Part shown: positions 8,180 through 16,840 of the stretch, one piece after another
Layout: every line of letters begins with the position of its first letter
Numbering within the stretch: the first letter of the stretch is position 1
Assembly (NCBI RefSeq): GCF_015471405.1
Contig: NZ_BLVZ01000022.1
Coordinates: 1-64,000 of the forward strand
Reading direction: 5' to 3'
DNA: 64,000 nucleotides
Source of the DNA: Pseudomonas cichorii
GTDB lineage: Bacteria > Pseudomonadota > Gammaproteobacteria > Pseudomonadales > Pseudomonadaceae
The notes under the pieces: model-generated
The model's database searches: none
What the model was told of the DNA's origin: nothing
What the model saw: only the letters and a program-made list of their open reading frames with translations
Position numbers and translations under genes: made by a program

Positions 8180-10504
8180 TTAATTCAACCAACCCTTGAC
8201 CCAATCCAGCACTTCAGTGGCGGGTGCCGGGCTACCGCTACATGTTGCACCGGGCTGAGGTTCACTGCCGCGAATATACGGCATCTGCACGGCATTCGGG
8301 CAGTTGGCATCCGACCCTTGGCCAGTCTGCGCATTGACCCACGCCTGGACCACGTTATCCGGCGTTGCCATGTCCAGCGGCAGCGGGTCGGCCTTGCGCA
8401 TGAAGCTGGTCCAGACCTGCAAGGCACCACTGGCTCCGGTGAACGGCGTCTTGCCGTTATCGTCACGGCCCATCCACACCACTGCCAGCAGATCCTGACT
8501 GAAACCTGCGAACCAACTGTCGCGCGAATCGTTACTGGTGCCGGTCTTGCCCGCCAGATTCAAGGTCGATGGCAATACGCTGTAGACCGACTTGGCAGTG
8601 CCCTCGCGCATCACTCGCTGCATTGCGTTCTGCACCAGATAGATGGAACCCGGATCGAAGCGCTGCTCGATCTGGAACGGATAGCGCTTGAGCGGCTCAC
8701 CCTCGGCAGTCAACACGCTACGAATACCGCGCATTGGGGTATTGAAGCCACCGCTGGCAATCGTCTGATACATGGTGGCAACTTCCATCGGGCTCAAGCC
8801 GCCAGCACCCAGCAACATGGACGGATAAGCCGGCCACTCGCGTGTCACGCCCAGCTTGGCAAGGGTCTTGAAGACGTTGGGCACACCCAGCTCAAGCCCC
8901 AGCTTGGCGGTCGACAGGTTGTAGGAATGCGCCAGGCCTTGGTACAGGAAAATGTTTCCGTGCGCCTTGCGATCGTAATTCTGCGGCTTCCAGATCTGGC
9001 CATCCGCACCCTTGACCTGAAACGGCTCGTCGGCCACCCAACTGGTCAGGGTGTACTGGCTCGGACGCTCAAGCGCGGTGAGATAGATCGCCGGCTTGAC
9101 CAGAGAGCCAATCGGCCGCACGGCATCGATGGCGCGGTTGAAGCCAGCAAACCCGGCCTGACGACTGCCCAGCAATGCCTGCACTTCGCCGGTCTCGGGA
9201 TTGGTCACGACCATGGCCGCTTCCACTTCGTCCGAGCCTTTGCGCCCGGCCAGCCGCTTGAACGTATCGTCCATGGCCGCCTGGGATTTCATCTGCAGGA
9301 TCGGATCGAAACTGGTGAAAATCCGCAGCCCCTCTTCGGTCAAGTCTTCGTCGCGATAGTCTTCACGCAACTGACGCTTGACCAGATCCAGGAATGCCGG
9401 GAACGAGCTGTCTGCAAGGCTGCCGGTCTTGGTCACACCCAAAGGCATTTTCTTGGCGGCCTCGACGACTTGCGCCGTTGCAACGCCCTGCTGCTCCAGC
9501 AGGTCGAGAACCAGATTGCGACGCTCCAGCGCCCGCTCAGGGTTGCGACGAGGGTTGTAATAGGAAGGCCCTTTGACCAGCCCTACCAGCAATGCCACCT
9601 GATGAATCTTCAGTTCAGACAGAGGCTGGCTGAAGAAATACTGGCTGGCCAGACCGAAACCATGCACCGCACGCTGGCCGTCCTGACCGACGAACACCTC
9701 ATTGAGGTAAGCCTCCAGAATTTCCTGCTTGCTGTAATGCAGCTCCAGCAACACCGACATCATGGCTTCGGTCAGCTTGCGCGTGAGGCTGCGCTCGTTG
9801 GTGAGGTAGAAGTTCTTGACCAACTGCTGGGTCAGCGTACTGCCGCCCTGACGCATCTGCCCCTGAGAGGTATTGACCCAGACAGCACGGGCAATGGATT
9901 TGGGCGATACACCCATATGGCTGTAGAAATCACGATCCTCGACTGCAACCAGGGCATCGAGCAGATACGGAGGTGCCTGATCGAGCTTGATCAGGATCCG
10001 GTCTTCCAGATTTTTCGGATACAGGCCGCCGATCATCAGCGGTTCGAGACGGGCCACCGCCAGTTTTGCACCACTGCTGCCAGAGGTCAGGTCCGCCACA
10101 TAGTCGCCAGAAAAACGCACGCGGACCTGCTGCGCAGGATCAGTGCCTTCGTAGAATTGAAAACCACGAGTGTTGAGATCGACCGTATTGCCATTGACCG
10201 CTGCCGCGCCCGGGCCGTTGGCCACGCTTTCGCGGCGATAGCCCAGAGCGTCGAGTTCTATGAGGAAGTCATCGCGGCTCAGTTTCTGGCCTACGAACAG
10301 CTCCAGAGGGCGTGCGTAGACCTTGGCCGGAATGGTCCAGCGCTTGCCGGAAAACTTCTCCTGGACCACCGCGTCCAGGTAAACGGCAACGCAAGCCAGC
10401 GCCACAAAGCCGACGATACTGAGCTTCAGCACCCAGCCCAACCACTTGGGAAGGCCACGGGGAGCTGGTTTTTTGGAAGTACGAGAAGTGCGAGATCGAG
10501 TCAT
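8180..10504 (-). CDS. mrcB: penicillin-binding protein 1B, bifunctional peptidoglycan synthase
   Basis: Class A PBP that polymerises lipid II and cross-links the peptide stems. The 774-residue protein has a basic cytoplasmic tail, one membrane segment at about 24-45, a UB2H-type region, then the GT51 glycosyltransferase domain with EDRDFYSHMG and QGGSTLTQQLVKNFYL. The transpeptidase domain has S466 in the SLVK box (GSLVKPAIYL), SYN in AHSYNLSTA and KTGTS near the C-terminus, so all three penicillin-binding motifs are intact. Transcribed toward the TPR lipoprotein; divergent from the kinase-like gene. Confidence 0.96.
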   Translation of the reverse strand: MTRSRTSRTSKKPAPRGLPKWLGWVLKLSIVGFVALACVAVYLDAVVQEKFSGKRWTIPAKVYARPLELFVGQKLSRDDFLIELDALGYRRESVANGPGAAAVNGNTVDLNTRGFQFYEGTDPAQQVRVRFSGDYVADLTSGSSGAKLAVARLEPLMIGGLYPKNLEDRILIKLDQAPPYLLDALVAVEDRDFYSHMGVSPKSIARAVWVNTSQGQMRQGGSTLTQQLVKNFYLTNERSLTRKLTEAMMSVLLELHYSKQEILEAYLNEVFVGQDGQRAVHGFGLASQYFFSQPLSELKIHQVALLVGLVKGPSYYNPRRNPERALERRNLVLDLLEQQGVATAQVVEAAKKMPLGVTKTGSLADSSFPAFLDLVKRQLREDYRDEDLTEEGLRIFTSFDPILQMKSQAAMDDTFKRLAGRKGSDEVEAAMVVTNPETGEVQALLGSRQAGFAGFNRAIDAVRPIGSLVKPAIYLTALERPSQYTLTSWVADEPFQVKGADGQIWKPQNYDRKAHGNIFLYQGLAHSYNLSTAKLGLELGVPNVFKTLAKLGVTREWPAYPSMLLGAGGLSPMEVATMYQTIASGGFNTPMRGIRSVLTAEGEPLKRYPFQIEQRFDPGSIYLVQNAMQRVMREGTAKSVYSVLPSTLNLAGKTGTSNDSRDSWFAGFSQDLLAVVWMGRDDNGKTPFTGASGALQVWTSFMRKADPLPLDMATPDNVVQAWVNAQTGQGSDANCPNAVQMPYIRGSEPQPGATCSGSPAPATEVLDWVKGWLN

Positions 10505-10634
10505 GGCCGCGGATTATACGCACTTTGCCAACGACCGACAGACGCCCGAGCAAGCGGTTTGCAGCCTCGCGCCAAGCGGCCATAATGGCGGCCATGAGCA
10601 CTTACATTCTGAATCAACTCTTGAAGGATCGCCC

Positions 10635-12170
10635 GTGAGCCAGTCATTGATTGCAGCCCTGCAGAATCCCGCCCTCTTCCCCCATCCGGTAGAGAACTTC
10701 CGGGTCATCGAGACACACATTTCATGGGTTCTGCTCACCGGCACCTATGCCTACAAATTCAAGAAGCCGGTCAATTTCGGCTTTCTGGATTTCACCACCC
10801 TCGCCGCTCGTGAACACTTCTGTAATGAAGAACTGCGCCTCAATCAGCGCCTGACCGAAGGCCTCTACCTGGAAGTCATCCCGGTCACCGGCCCGGCAGA
10901 AGCGCCACAACTGGGTGGCAGCGGTGAAGTCCTCGAATACGCCCTCAAGATGCGTCAGTTCTCGCAGGAAGGTTTGCTCAGTTCCCTACAAGCCAATGGC
11001 GAGCTGACGGTCGGGCACATCGACGAGCTGGCCAAGCAGATTGCCGACGCCCACCTCAGTGTGCCGACAGTCACCACCGAGAATGAGCTGGGCTCTCCAG
11101 ACAGCGTCATGGCACCGGTCGTGCAGAACTTCGAGCAGATTCGCCCGCTCCTCAGTGAAAAGGCCGACCTGTTACAACTTGATTCCCTGCAAGCCTGGGC
11201 CGAATCCAGTTTCGAGCGCCTCAAGCCCCTGCTTGCCCAGCGCAAGGCAGACGGCTTCATCCGCGAGTGCCATGGTGACATTCACCTGGGCAACGCTACG
11301 GTGATCGACGGCAAGGTAGTGATTTTCGACTGCATCGAATTCAATGAGCCCTTCCGCATGACCGACGTCTACGCAGACATCGGCTTCCTGGCCATGGACC
11401 TTGAAGACCGCGGCCTGAAATCCCTGTCGCGCCGTCTCATCAGCCAATACCTGGAACAGACCGGCGACTATCAGGGCCTGGAACTGCTCAACTTCTATAA
11501 AGCCTATCGCGCTCTGGTTCGCGCCAAGGTCGCACTGTTCAGCCAGCCGGCAGACGCCGACGGTGTACAGCGGGCTGCCACACTGCGCCGCTATCGCAAC
11601 TACGCCAATCTGGCCGAGAGCTACAGCGCTATCCCCTCCAGCTTCCTGGCCATTACCCATGGTGTCTCTGCCGTGGGTAAAAGCCATGTGGCGATGCGTC
11701 TGGTCGAGTCGCTGGGCGCCATTCGCCTGCGCTCGGATGTCGAGCGCAAACGCCTTTTCTCAGAGAGCTCCGAGCTTTACAACGCTGAAGCCAGCAAGGC
11801 CACCTATGACCGCCTGCACGAACTGGCCGAAACCATTCTGCGTGCTGGCTTCTCGGTAGTCATCGATGCGACTTACCTCAAGCAAGAACAACGTAATGCT
11901 GCGGCCAAAGCTGCCGAAACAACAGGTGTGCCTTTTCTGATTCTTGATTGTGAAGCGCCACAGGCCGTCATTGCCAGCTGGCTCAAGCAGCGCCAGGAAC
12001 AGAATAACGATCCTTCGGACGCCACTCTGGAGGTCATCGAAGCTCAACAGGCAAGTCGCGAGCCACTAACAGCGGACGAACGCCTGCGTAGCAAGCACGT
12101 TGAGACCCATAAAAGCAGCGACCTGGATGAGCTTGTCGAAAACCTTCGCCAGCGCCTGCCAGGACTGTGA
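10635..12170 (+). CDS. fusion of an aminoglycoside-phosphotransferase-like kinase and a P-loop ATPase/kinase
   Basis: Two catalytic modules in one 511-residue chain. The N-terminal 340 residues resemble the APH/choline-kinase fold: a lysine-rich strand (YAYKFKKPVNFGFLDF) and the catalytic HGDIHLGN followed by the metal-binding FDCIEFNEPF. The C-terminal 170 residues are a P-loop kinase domain with GVSAVGKSH as Walker A and a later DATYL, similar to the AAA_33/zeta-toxin-type small kinases. I chose GTG at 10635, with GAAGGA six bases upstream; earlier in-frame starts overlap the mrcB promoter region. Substrates are unknown. The fusion is widespread in Pseudomonas as a conserved hypothetical. 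Confidence 0.8.
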   Translation: MSQSLIAALQNPALFPHPVENFRVIETHISWVLLTGTYAYKFKKPVNFGFLDFTTLAAREHFCNEELRLNQRLTEGLYLEVIPVTGPAEAPQLGGSGEVLEYALKMRQFSQEGLLSSLQANGELTVGHIDELAKQIADAHLSVPTVTTENELGSPDSVMAPVVQNFEQIRPLLSEKADLLQLDSLQAWAESSFERLKPLLAQRKADGFIRECHGDIHLGNATVIDGKVVIFDCIEFNEPFRMTDVYADIGFLAMDLEDRGLKSLSRRLISQYLEQTGDYQGLELLNFYKAYRALVRAKVALFSQPADADGVQRAATLRRYRNYANLAESYSAIPSSFLAITHGVSAVGKSHVAMRLVESLGAIRLRSDVERKRLFSESSELYNAEASKATYDRLHELAETILRAGFSVVIDATYLKQEQRNAAAKAAETTGVPFLILDCEAPQAVIASWLKQRQEQNNDPSDATLEVIEAQQASREPLTADERLRSKHVETHKSSDLDELVENLRQRLPGL

Positions 12171-12265
12171 AATGAACGTTGAGCCGTTTGGCAGCTAGTG
12201 CTTCACGGCCCGACAATGATGGCGATATAATGGCGCCATAATTCCAACGAACCCCAGAGGCACCC

Positions 12266-12610
12266 ATGAGCCAGCCCAAGCAGCTCGATTCGCCGCTTTA
12301 CATGCTGTTACGTAGAGATGATGTCGAAGGCTTCAATCAAGAGAAGCCCAAAACAGGCACGATCGATATGGTCGGTGGGGATTTCAGGGGCCTGGACTTG
12401 CGCGCTCTTGATCCAACAGGCATCGACTTTACTGACGCCTACTTCCGCTCTGCCGACCTTCGCGGCCTGGACCTGCGCCACACCCCGATGGAAGGCGCAA
12501 GCATCGCGCACGCACAAATCTCGGGAGCGTTCTTCCCGCCAGAACTGTCGGCGGATGAGATCCGGATGTCGGTGACCTTCGGGACCCGGATGCGCTACCA
12601 CACGCGCTAA
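12266..12610 (+). CDS. pentapeptide-repeat protein
   Basis: Small cytoplasmic protein of 114 residues. From about residue 38 it has a short run of pentapeptide repeats of the A(D/N)LxX type: GDFRGLDLRALDPTG, IDFTDAYFRSADLRGLDL, then ASIAHAQISGAFF, enough for roughly two coils of a right-handed beta-helix. There is no signal peptide. It stands alone between the kinase-like gene and PrrF. Long family members can mimic DNA, but this one is too short to infer that. Function unknown. Confidence 0.8.
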   Translation: MSQPKQLDSPLYMLLRRDDVEGFNQEKPKTGTIDMVGGDFRGLDLRALDPTGIDFTDAYFRSADLRGLDLRHTPMEGASIAHAQISGAFFPPELSADEIRMSVTFGTRMRYHTR

Positions 12611-12661
12611 GCAACACATCCATCAAGCCTGCGTGCGCAATGCATGCGGGCTTTGTGTTGC
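12611..12661 (+). terminator. long hairpin after the pentapeptide-repeat gene
   Basis: Starting right at the stop codon, GCAACACA pairs with TGTGTTGC, enclosing an inner AGCCTGCGTGC/GCATGCGGGCT stem. No strong T-run follows, so termination may be partial. Confidence 0.5.
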
Positions 12662-12696
12662 GTTGATTTTTTTGATGTCTTTCTCTTCATACCTTC

Positions 12697-12723
12697 TTCG
12701 CGAATGAGTTCGTTCCTGTCGGA
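12697..12723. repeat. REP-like element (partial)
   Basis: TTCGCGAATGAGTTCGTTCC is a near copy of the sequence at 39970-39992 (CTCGCGAATGAATTCGCTCC) and resembles the dispersed palindromic REP sequences of Pseudomonas. Only one arm is well kept here. Confidence 0.5.
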
Positions 12724-12757
12724 TTCGGTGCGGCATTGACGTGCGAAAAAAGAACTG

Positions 12758-12790
12758 TTGACTTAGAAATGAGAATCGTTATGATTATCA
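12758..12790 (+). promoter_or_regulatory. PrrF promoter with overlapping Fur box
   Basis: A sigma-70 promoter is readable: -35 TTGACT at 12758-12763, a 16-base spacer and -10 TATGAT at 12780-12785, predicting a start near 12792. The stretch ATGAGAATCGTTATGATTATC (12769-12789, shown here in full as two overlapping halves of the inverted Fur pattern) covers the spacer and -10 box, so iron-loaded Fur would block polymerase directly. This matches the known iron control of PrrF RNAs. Confidence 0.85.
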
Positions 12791-12905
12791 CAACCGGTCG
12801 CGAGACTGGCCGATAGCCTGAAAGACCTTGGTTCGGACTTTCAGGATTATCTCCTCATCAGGCTAATCACGGTTTTTGACCCGGCTTTTTGCCGGGTCTT
12901 TTTTT
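12791..12905 (+). ncRNA. prrF: PrrF iron-responsive small RNA
   Basis: Pseudomonas functional counterpart of RyhB: made when iron is scarce, it represses mRNAs for iron-containing proteins together with Hfq. The conserved parts are recognisable from memory of the family: a 5' hairpin GGTCGCGAGACTGGCC, then the central pairing region GGACTTTCAGGATTATCTCC and TCATCAGGCTAATCACGG, and a terminator with GACCCGGC/GCCGGGTC plus seven Ts. Length is about 115 nt. A Fur box overlaps the promoter. Only one copy is in this window; non-aeruginosa pseudomonads usually carry the second elsewhere. Confidence 0.9.
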
Positions 12906-12907
12906 GC
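12878..12907 (+). terminator. intrinsic terminator of PrrF
   Basis: Perfect 8-bp stem GACCCGGC/GCCGGGTC with a TTTTT loop, followed by TTTTTTT. It lies just beyond the convergent deoC stop. Confidence 0.93.
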
Positions 12908-12914
12908 CTGTTTT

Positions 12915-13694
12915 TCAGGGTCTATTGATGTCGGGCTCCTGCATACCCAACCTCACCAGCAAGTCATCCAGCAGGCTCGAAGCCCCCAGACGCAGCCTGT
13001 CGACATTGAGCCAGTGCGGTCCGAAACGGGAACGCGCCATGTCCATGAAGCCTCTTGCATCGTTGAAGGTACGGACTCCTCCCGCAACCTTGAGGCCAAC
13101 CTGCCCGCCTACCTCGGCAATCGACTCAAGCATGATGCGTGCGGCTTGCGGCGTTGTACTGACCACACCTTTACCGGTTCCGGTCTTGAGGAAATCGGCG
13201 CCGAACAGAATCGAGCTGCGACAAGCGTGAAGAATGATTTGCGGGTCACGCAACCCACCGGTTTCCAGGGTAACGGTCAGCACCACGCGGCTGCCGCACT
13301 CGGCCTTGCAGGCCGTAATCATATCCATGCCGGTTTGTTGGTCGCCGGACAAGAGGGCGTGAAACGGATAGACGACATCTATCTCGTCAGCTCCCGACAT
13401 CACAGCTGAACGCACCTCGGCCAGAACAGGCTCAATGCCAGGGCCACCGTAGGGAAAATTCACAAGCGCCACCACCCGGACCTTCGGGGCAAACAGACGA
13501 TCAAGCGTAGTGCGCGCCAGACAGACAAAACGCGGGGACACGCACACAGCCGCCACCGCTCCCAAAGGTGTCACTGCGCGCTGACACATACTGACAATCC
13601 GCTGCTCGGTGTCATCACTGCTAAAGGCGAACAGATCAAGCAGGCTCAAAATCTGGAGAGCCAGTCGCTCATCATCTGCGGTCATTTCTTTCAT
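12915..13694 (-). CDS. deoC: deoxyribose-phosphate aldolase
   Basis: Cleaves 2-deoxyribose-5-phosphate to glyceraldehyde-3-phosphate and acetaldehyde in deoxynucleoside breakdown. At 259 residues it fits the E. coli-type enzyme. The Schiff-base lysine is in ADFLKTGTGKG and the second active-site lysine in GLKVAGGVRT; ADEIDVVYPFHALLSG holds the proton-relay aspartate. It stands alone, without other deo genes, and converges with PrrF. Confidence 0.93.
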   Translation of the reverse strand: MKEMTADDERLALQILSLLDLFAFSSDDTEQRIVSMCQRAVTPLGAVAAVCVSPRFVCLARTTLDRLFAPKVRVVALVNFPYGGPGIEPVLAEVRSAVMSGADEIDVVYPFHALLSGDQQTGMDMITACKAECGSRVVLTVTLETGGLRDPQIILHACRSSILFGADFLKTGTGKGVVSTTPQAARIMLESIAEVGGQVGLKVAGGVRTFNDARGFMDMARSRFGPHWLNVDRLRLGASSLLDDLLVRLGMQEPDINRP

Positions 13695-13812
13695 ACGTCC
13701 CGCTCCGAAAAATATGAGCAGGACGATATACGAGTGGCCTTCGCCTGAGATGGACGCAGCTCAGTCAGAGAAAAGGACTACCAAAAGAAGAGAAAAGCCT
13801 GAGTCGGCGAGA

Positions 13813-14688
13813 TCAAGTATCTGGTGATCGCTGACGAAACTGAGCGCAGTAATCCTTGCCAGGAATCGCTGCGGTGTACCAGACGTAATCGGCACTCTGC
13901 GGTTCGACCTCTTCTCCCTCCTGCGCCAGAAGCAGCACAACCACAGGCTCGGTAACACCCAGATCCGCCAGATGCAAAGGCACTCCCACATCCTTGCGCA
14001 CATGCCAGGCACCGGCAAACAGCACAGCCGGGACTGGAGCGGCCAGCAGGCTCTGGGCCATTCGTCGATCACGCTGCTGCTGGACCGCCAGCATCGCTGG
14101 CAGTTGCTCTTCGGGCAGCCGACCGCAATGAGCATCACGAATCTGCGCCAATAACCGCTCACGCACTGCTGGAGCCGTAGAGCGAGTACCGCTTGATTCA
14201 GGGAGCTGCCTGTAAATCGACATGACCTCATGGGCATCGAGATTGGCGGACAGCACCGGATAAGGCTGAGCCAACACATAACGCATGAGCGGACCATACA
14301 GCGACCAGTCCCAGGCCTTTTGCCAATGCAACGCAGTTGGCAGATCGGCCGGGTATTTTTCCTCAGCCAGATCGGCCTGAACCGCACTGACCCTGGCCTG
14401 CTGATCGGGGGTCAGCATCTCAAGCAACAGACTGCCTTGCGGGCGTCGGGCAGCCAGTACCTGCATAAGCCATAGCTGTAATGCATGGTGATCGGGGTTG
14501 TCGTGTTGCTCGCCAACCAGAATACGCGGAGCAATTGCCAGACGCTGAGCGAGCTGCTGCGCGGTCAGCAACTGCCCACTCCTGTTGTCACGAATCATGC
14601 CTAAATCCAAATGCTCATGCCCGTCCGGGCTCTGCGAGGACGGCATATTCGGCAACAAGAGCGGCGCTTGGCAAGCACAGAGATCCAT
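13813..14688 (-). CDS. ChaN-family haem-binding/iron-regulated protein, N-terminus incomplete
   Basis: ChaN-type proteins are outer-membrane lipoproteins that bind haem and are often iron-regulated. The core is well kept: GEQHDNPDHHALQLWLM near residue 58 and VLFAGAWHVRKDVGVPLHL near the end. The 291-residue frame opens MDLCACQAPLLLPN. The cysteine before QAP sits where a lipidated residue is expected, but only five residues precede it, so no normal signal peptide is present. The in-frame upstream codons reach a TGA at 14731-14733 without a good start; another frame encodes a hydrophobic stretch, which suggests a frameshift or sequencing error in the signal peptide. The PrrF gene lies about 1 kb away. 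Confidence 0.75.
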   Translation of the reverse strand: MDLCACQAPLLLPNMPSSQSPDGHEHLDLGMIRDNRSGQLLTAQQLAQRLAIAPRILVGEQHDNPDHHALQLWLMQVLAARRPQGSLLLEMLTPDQQARVSAVQADLAEEKYPADLPTALHWQKAWDWSLYGPLMRYVLAQPYPVLSANLDAHEVMSIYRQLPESSGTRSTAPAVRERLLAQIRDAHCGRLPEEQLPAMLAVQQQRDRRMAQSLLAAPVPAVLFAGAWHVRKDVGVPLHLADLGVTEPVVVLLLAQEGEEVEPQSADYVWYTAAIPGKDYCAQFRQRSPDT

Positions 14689-14866
14689 GATGCCGTGGTC
14701 AGGTAGATACCCGAGACAGTGTTGCCACGCTCAGGTAAGCAACACCAGCCCTAATATAGAGCAAACGATCACCCCGCGCAGGGCATTTCATGAAAAGGCA
14801 TGCAGCCGTCTTGAGCAACAGGCCTGGATTAAGTTTTATTAAGATGCAATCACAACGATTTGAAAG

Positions 14867-15163
14867 TCATTTTATCGAACTAAAGTAGTTCGCCAGAAAC
14901 TCTATTTTCTGCTCATCAAAGTCCTTCAGGACGCGATTCATTACCGTCCCCTGTAAAGTACCTTTCTTATACCCCTCCATCACGGTGACAAGAAACTCTT
15001 TTGGGCGCCCTGCCAAAGCTGGAATATTGCCATCCCTGGTACCTCGCCCCTCGAACCCGTGACAATTCACACAACCATTAGTTGCCATCACACCAGCCAC
15101 ATCACTTTCAGCAAAAGCGAGGCTGGACATAAAAAAAAATGGCACCGCAACAAGACCCCTCAT
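14867..15163 (-). CDS. secreted monohaem cytochrome c, flavocytochrome-c-subunit-like
   Basis: Periplasmic electron carrier of 98 residues. A signal peptide spans about residues 1-18 (ending SSLAFA), followed by one haem site C31-V-N-C-H35. GTVMNRVLKDF further on offers a methionine that could be the sixth iron ligand. The compact fold with PALAGRPKEFL resembles the cytochrome subunit of flavocytochrome c sulfide dehydrogenase and c4/c5-type class I cytochromes. ATG at 15163 has AAGGATA eight bases upstream. It is transcribed away from the flavoprotein gene at 16841, its probable partner by family logic. Confidence 0.8.
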   Translation of the reverse strand: MRGLVAVPFFFMSSLAFAESDVAGVMATNGCVNCHGFEGRGTRDGNIPALAGRPKEFLVTVMEGYKKGTLQGTVMNRVLKDFDEQKIEFLANYFSSIK

Positions 15164-15855
15164 CAAACCATATCCTTATATTTTTTTAACAACCCGCACG
15201 CCACAGAAACCAAGCCATGCGGCACGCTGTTTGAACAAACGAAGAGGCACGCCGGCAGAGACCTCGACAGCTTCTCGGAACACATAAATAGCACCTTTAG
15301 TGATATTTACGCTGTTCTGGCAATGACGAAGCATTTCATTGGGTAGTGATTTTTTGGGCTAATGACTGCACGGTAACGATTTTTCCTTAATCGTATCTCG
15401 GGAAAACACGCTGCGTCAAGGACGCCGCTAAACGCAAAAAACCAAAGAAGCACAGCATTTACTATTCAACAAATGAAGCGGCGGAAAGTCTGAAATTCCA
15501 CAGTGTTTTTCCTCTTCCGTACACCACTACATTGGACTCGACATATAAACACATTTTGTTACACTTGCTGACTTGTCGACAGAAAACGCGAAAGATATAA
15601 CAGTCGACAAATGGCCATAGGCGGCACTTTACTTTAAATCGCACCTGACTAATAATGGCCCAACATTACCAATCAGCCCGACCGCCAACACAAAAAATAT
15701 ACAGACCTGCCATTTACAAGCACAACTTGAAAATAGCAAAACACATACAATCAAGCCAAATAAAAATAAATAGCTCGTGAGCCCTCCCTCTCGGGCCAAG
15801 CCACACGTGATAAACCAAACCTGATCAGACGCCCAAGGAAATAACAGGGACCTCC
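15164..15855. other. AT-rich divergent intergenic region
   Basis: About 690 bases between the cytochrome c and the small secreted protein. Base composition is visibly lower in GC than the flanking core genes. Two minus-strand frames (15462-15644 and 15629-15889) give Trp/Phe/Cys-rich products with no family resemblance, no good ribosome-binding site, and the second covers the start of the neighbouring gene. I treat the region as regulatory or as remnant sequence. No clear transposase relic or inverted repeat was found. Confidence 0.45.
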
Positions 15856-16293
15856 ATGAAAAAGACCATTCTGCTGTCATTGCTGTCACTCTCTATTGGA
15901 TTCAATAGCGTCTCGGCCCTGGCGGATGAAGCCGCACAAAAAACAGAAGACCGAAAAGCCGTGGTCATACTTTTCAACCCACCCAAAGGAATGGAGAAAG
16001 AGTTCCTGGAGTCGTTTGTAAAAGAGCAAACCGCCAACTTCAAAGCCCACTCCCATGCTCAAAAGAAAGGGACGGAATCCATCAACGTGATTCCTACAAA
16101 GTTAGGGGAGCCGTTAATTCATATTACCATCTTCTCGGACAAAGCACGTTTTGAGGAAACCTACAAAGCCTTCGGCCCTCGCGAAAACAGAGGGGCCTAC
16201 GTAGGCAAGCACTCTGAAAAGTACGGCGACCTCAATATACCGAAGATATACCTCCAGAATTCACAGTCCTACTTTGCTGACGTCCCCAACTAA
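15856..16293 (+). CDS. small secreted protein of unknown function
   Basis: A 145-residue protein with a clear Sec signal peptide (about 1-23, MKKTILLSLLSLSIGFNSVSALA). The mature part reads like a single alpha/beta domain: a strand (KAVVILFNPP), a helix (GMEKEFLESFVKEQTANFKAHSHAQK), a second strand-rich half (EPLIHITIFSDKARFEETYKAF) and an aromatic tail. The pattern recalls dimeric alpha/beta-barrel (EthD/NIPSNAP-like) proteins, but that is only an impression. Lysine-rich and low in GC compared with core genes. It lies between the cytochrome c and flavoprotein genes and may belong to the same periplasmic system. I do not recognise a family. Confidence 0.7.
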   Translation: MKKTILLSLLSLSIGFNSVSALADEAAQKTEDRKAVVILFNPPKGMEKEFLESFVKEQTANFKAHSHAQKKGTESINVIPTKLGEPLIHITIFSDKARFEETYKAFGPRENRGAYVGKHSEKYGDLNIPKIYLQNSQSYFADVPN

Positions 16294-16840
16294 AATATAA
16301 AGCCTCTGATGAATGAGAGGCTGCTATTTAACAGAGACGCACGCATTAGTCTGGAGGCTCTGCATGAGAAACAGTACTCGCCCCCTGTTGGGTACGTTTT
16401 GATTTTCCTCCGATTAATGCCTGTGCAAGCATAGCGCTAAAAAGCAATATGAATCCTCATTCTCTGGATTGCTCCTCAGCGCATGAGACAACCTGTGTAT
16501 GCATTGCATAAACCAATGAGCTTCAGAATTAAAAACAGCTGGGCCATTCGACACCAAAGTACGTGGTGATCACCATTATGATCATCCCGTTCTCATTCGA
16601 CGTTTAACCTGCTGCACAGGGCAGGCGTCAAAGGATCCAGCCATGGAACCTCTCCATGCAGCGTTTCGACTGGCTCGAACGGAGTAGCCTCTAAAGGCAT
16701 AACCCGACGCTGGTGGAAAACACTGAGTTGTCACACTCAACGACATGAGCCACTGCATCAAGATCATTTGATAAATAGGCATACAAACAGAGCCTTTGAT
16801 TTCAACTAATCATTTGAAACTCGAATAACGGAAAAGCAGG
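16294..16840. other. 547-base gap before the flavoprotein gene
   Basis: No gene is supported. A 66-codon minus-strand frame (16582-16782) shows no family resemblance. The perfect palindrome GGTGATCACC lies near 16565-16574. The rest is mixed composition; a decayed gene cannot be excluded. Confidence 0.4.

Noticed and set aside
8009..10585. 858-codon open frame on the plus strand
   Set aside because: Antisense of mrcB, whose GT51 and transpeptidase motifs are intact.
12915..13409. plus-strand frames over deoC
   Set aside because: Shadows; the deoC active-site lysines are on the minus strand.
15629..15889. 86-codon minus-strand hydrophobic frame
   Set aside because: Covers the start and promoter of the secreted protein at 15856 and has no plausible start site.
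16582..16782. 66-codon minus-strand frame as a possible decayed gene
   Set aside because: No recognisable domain; cannot be told from chance.
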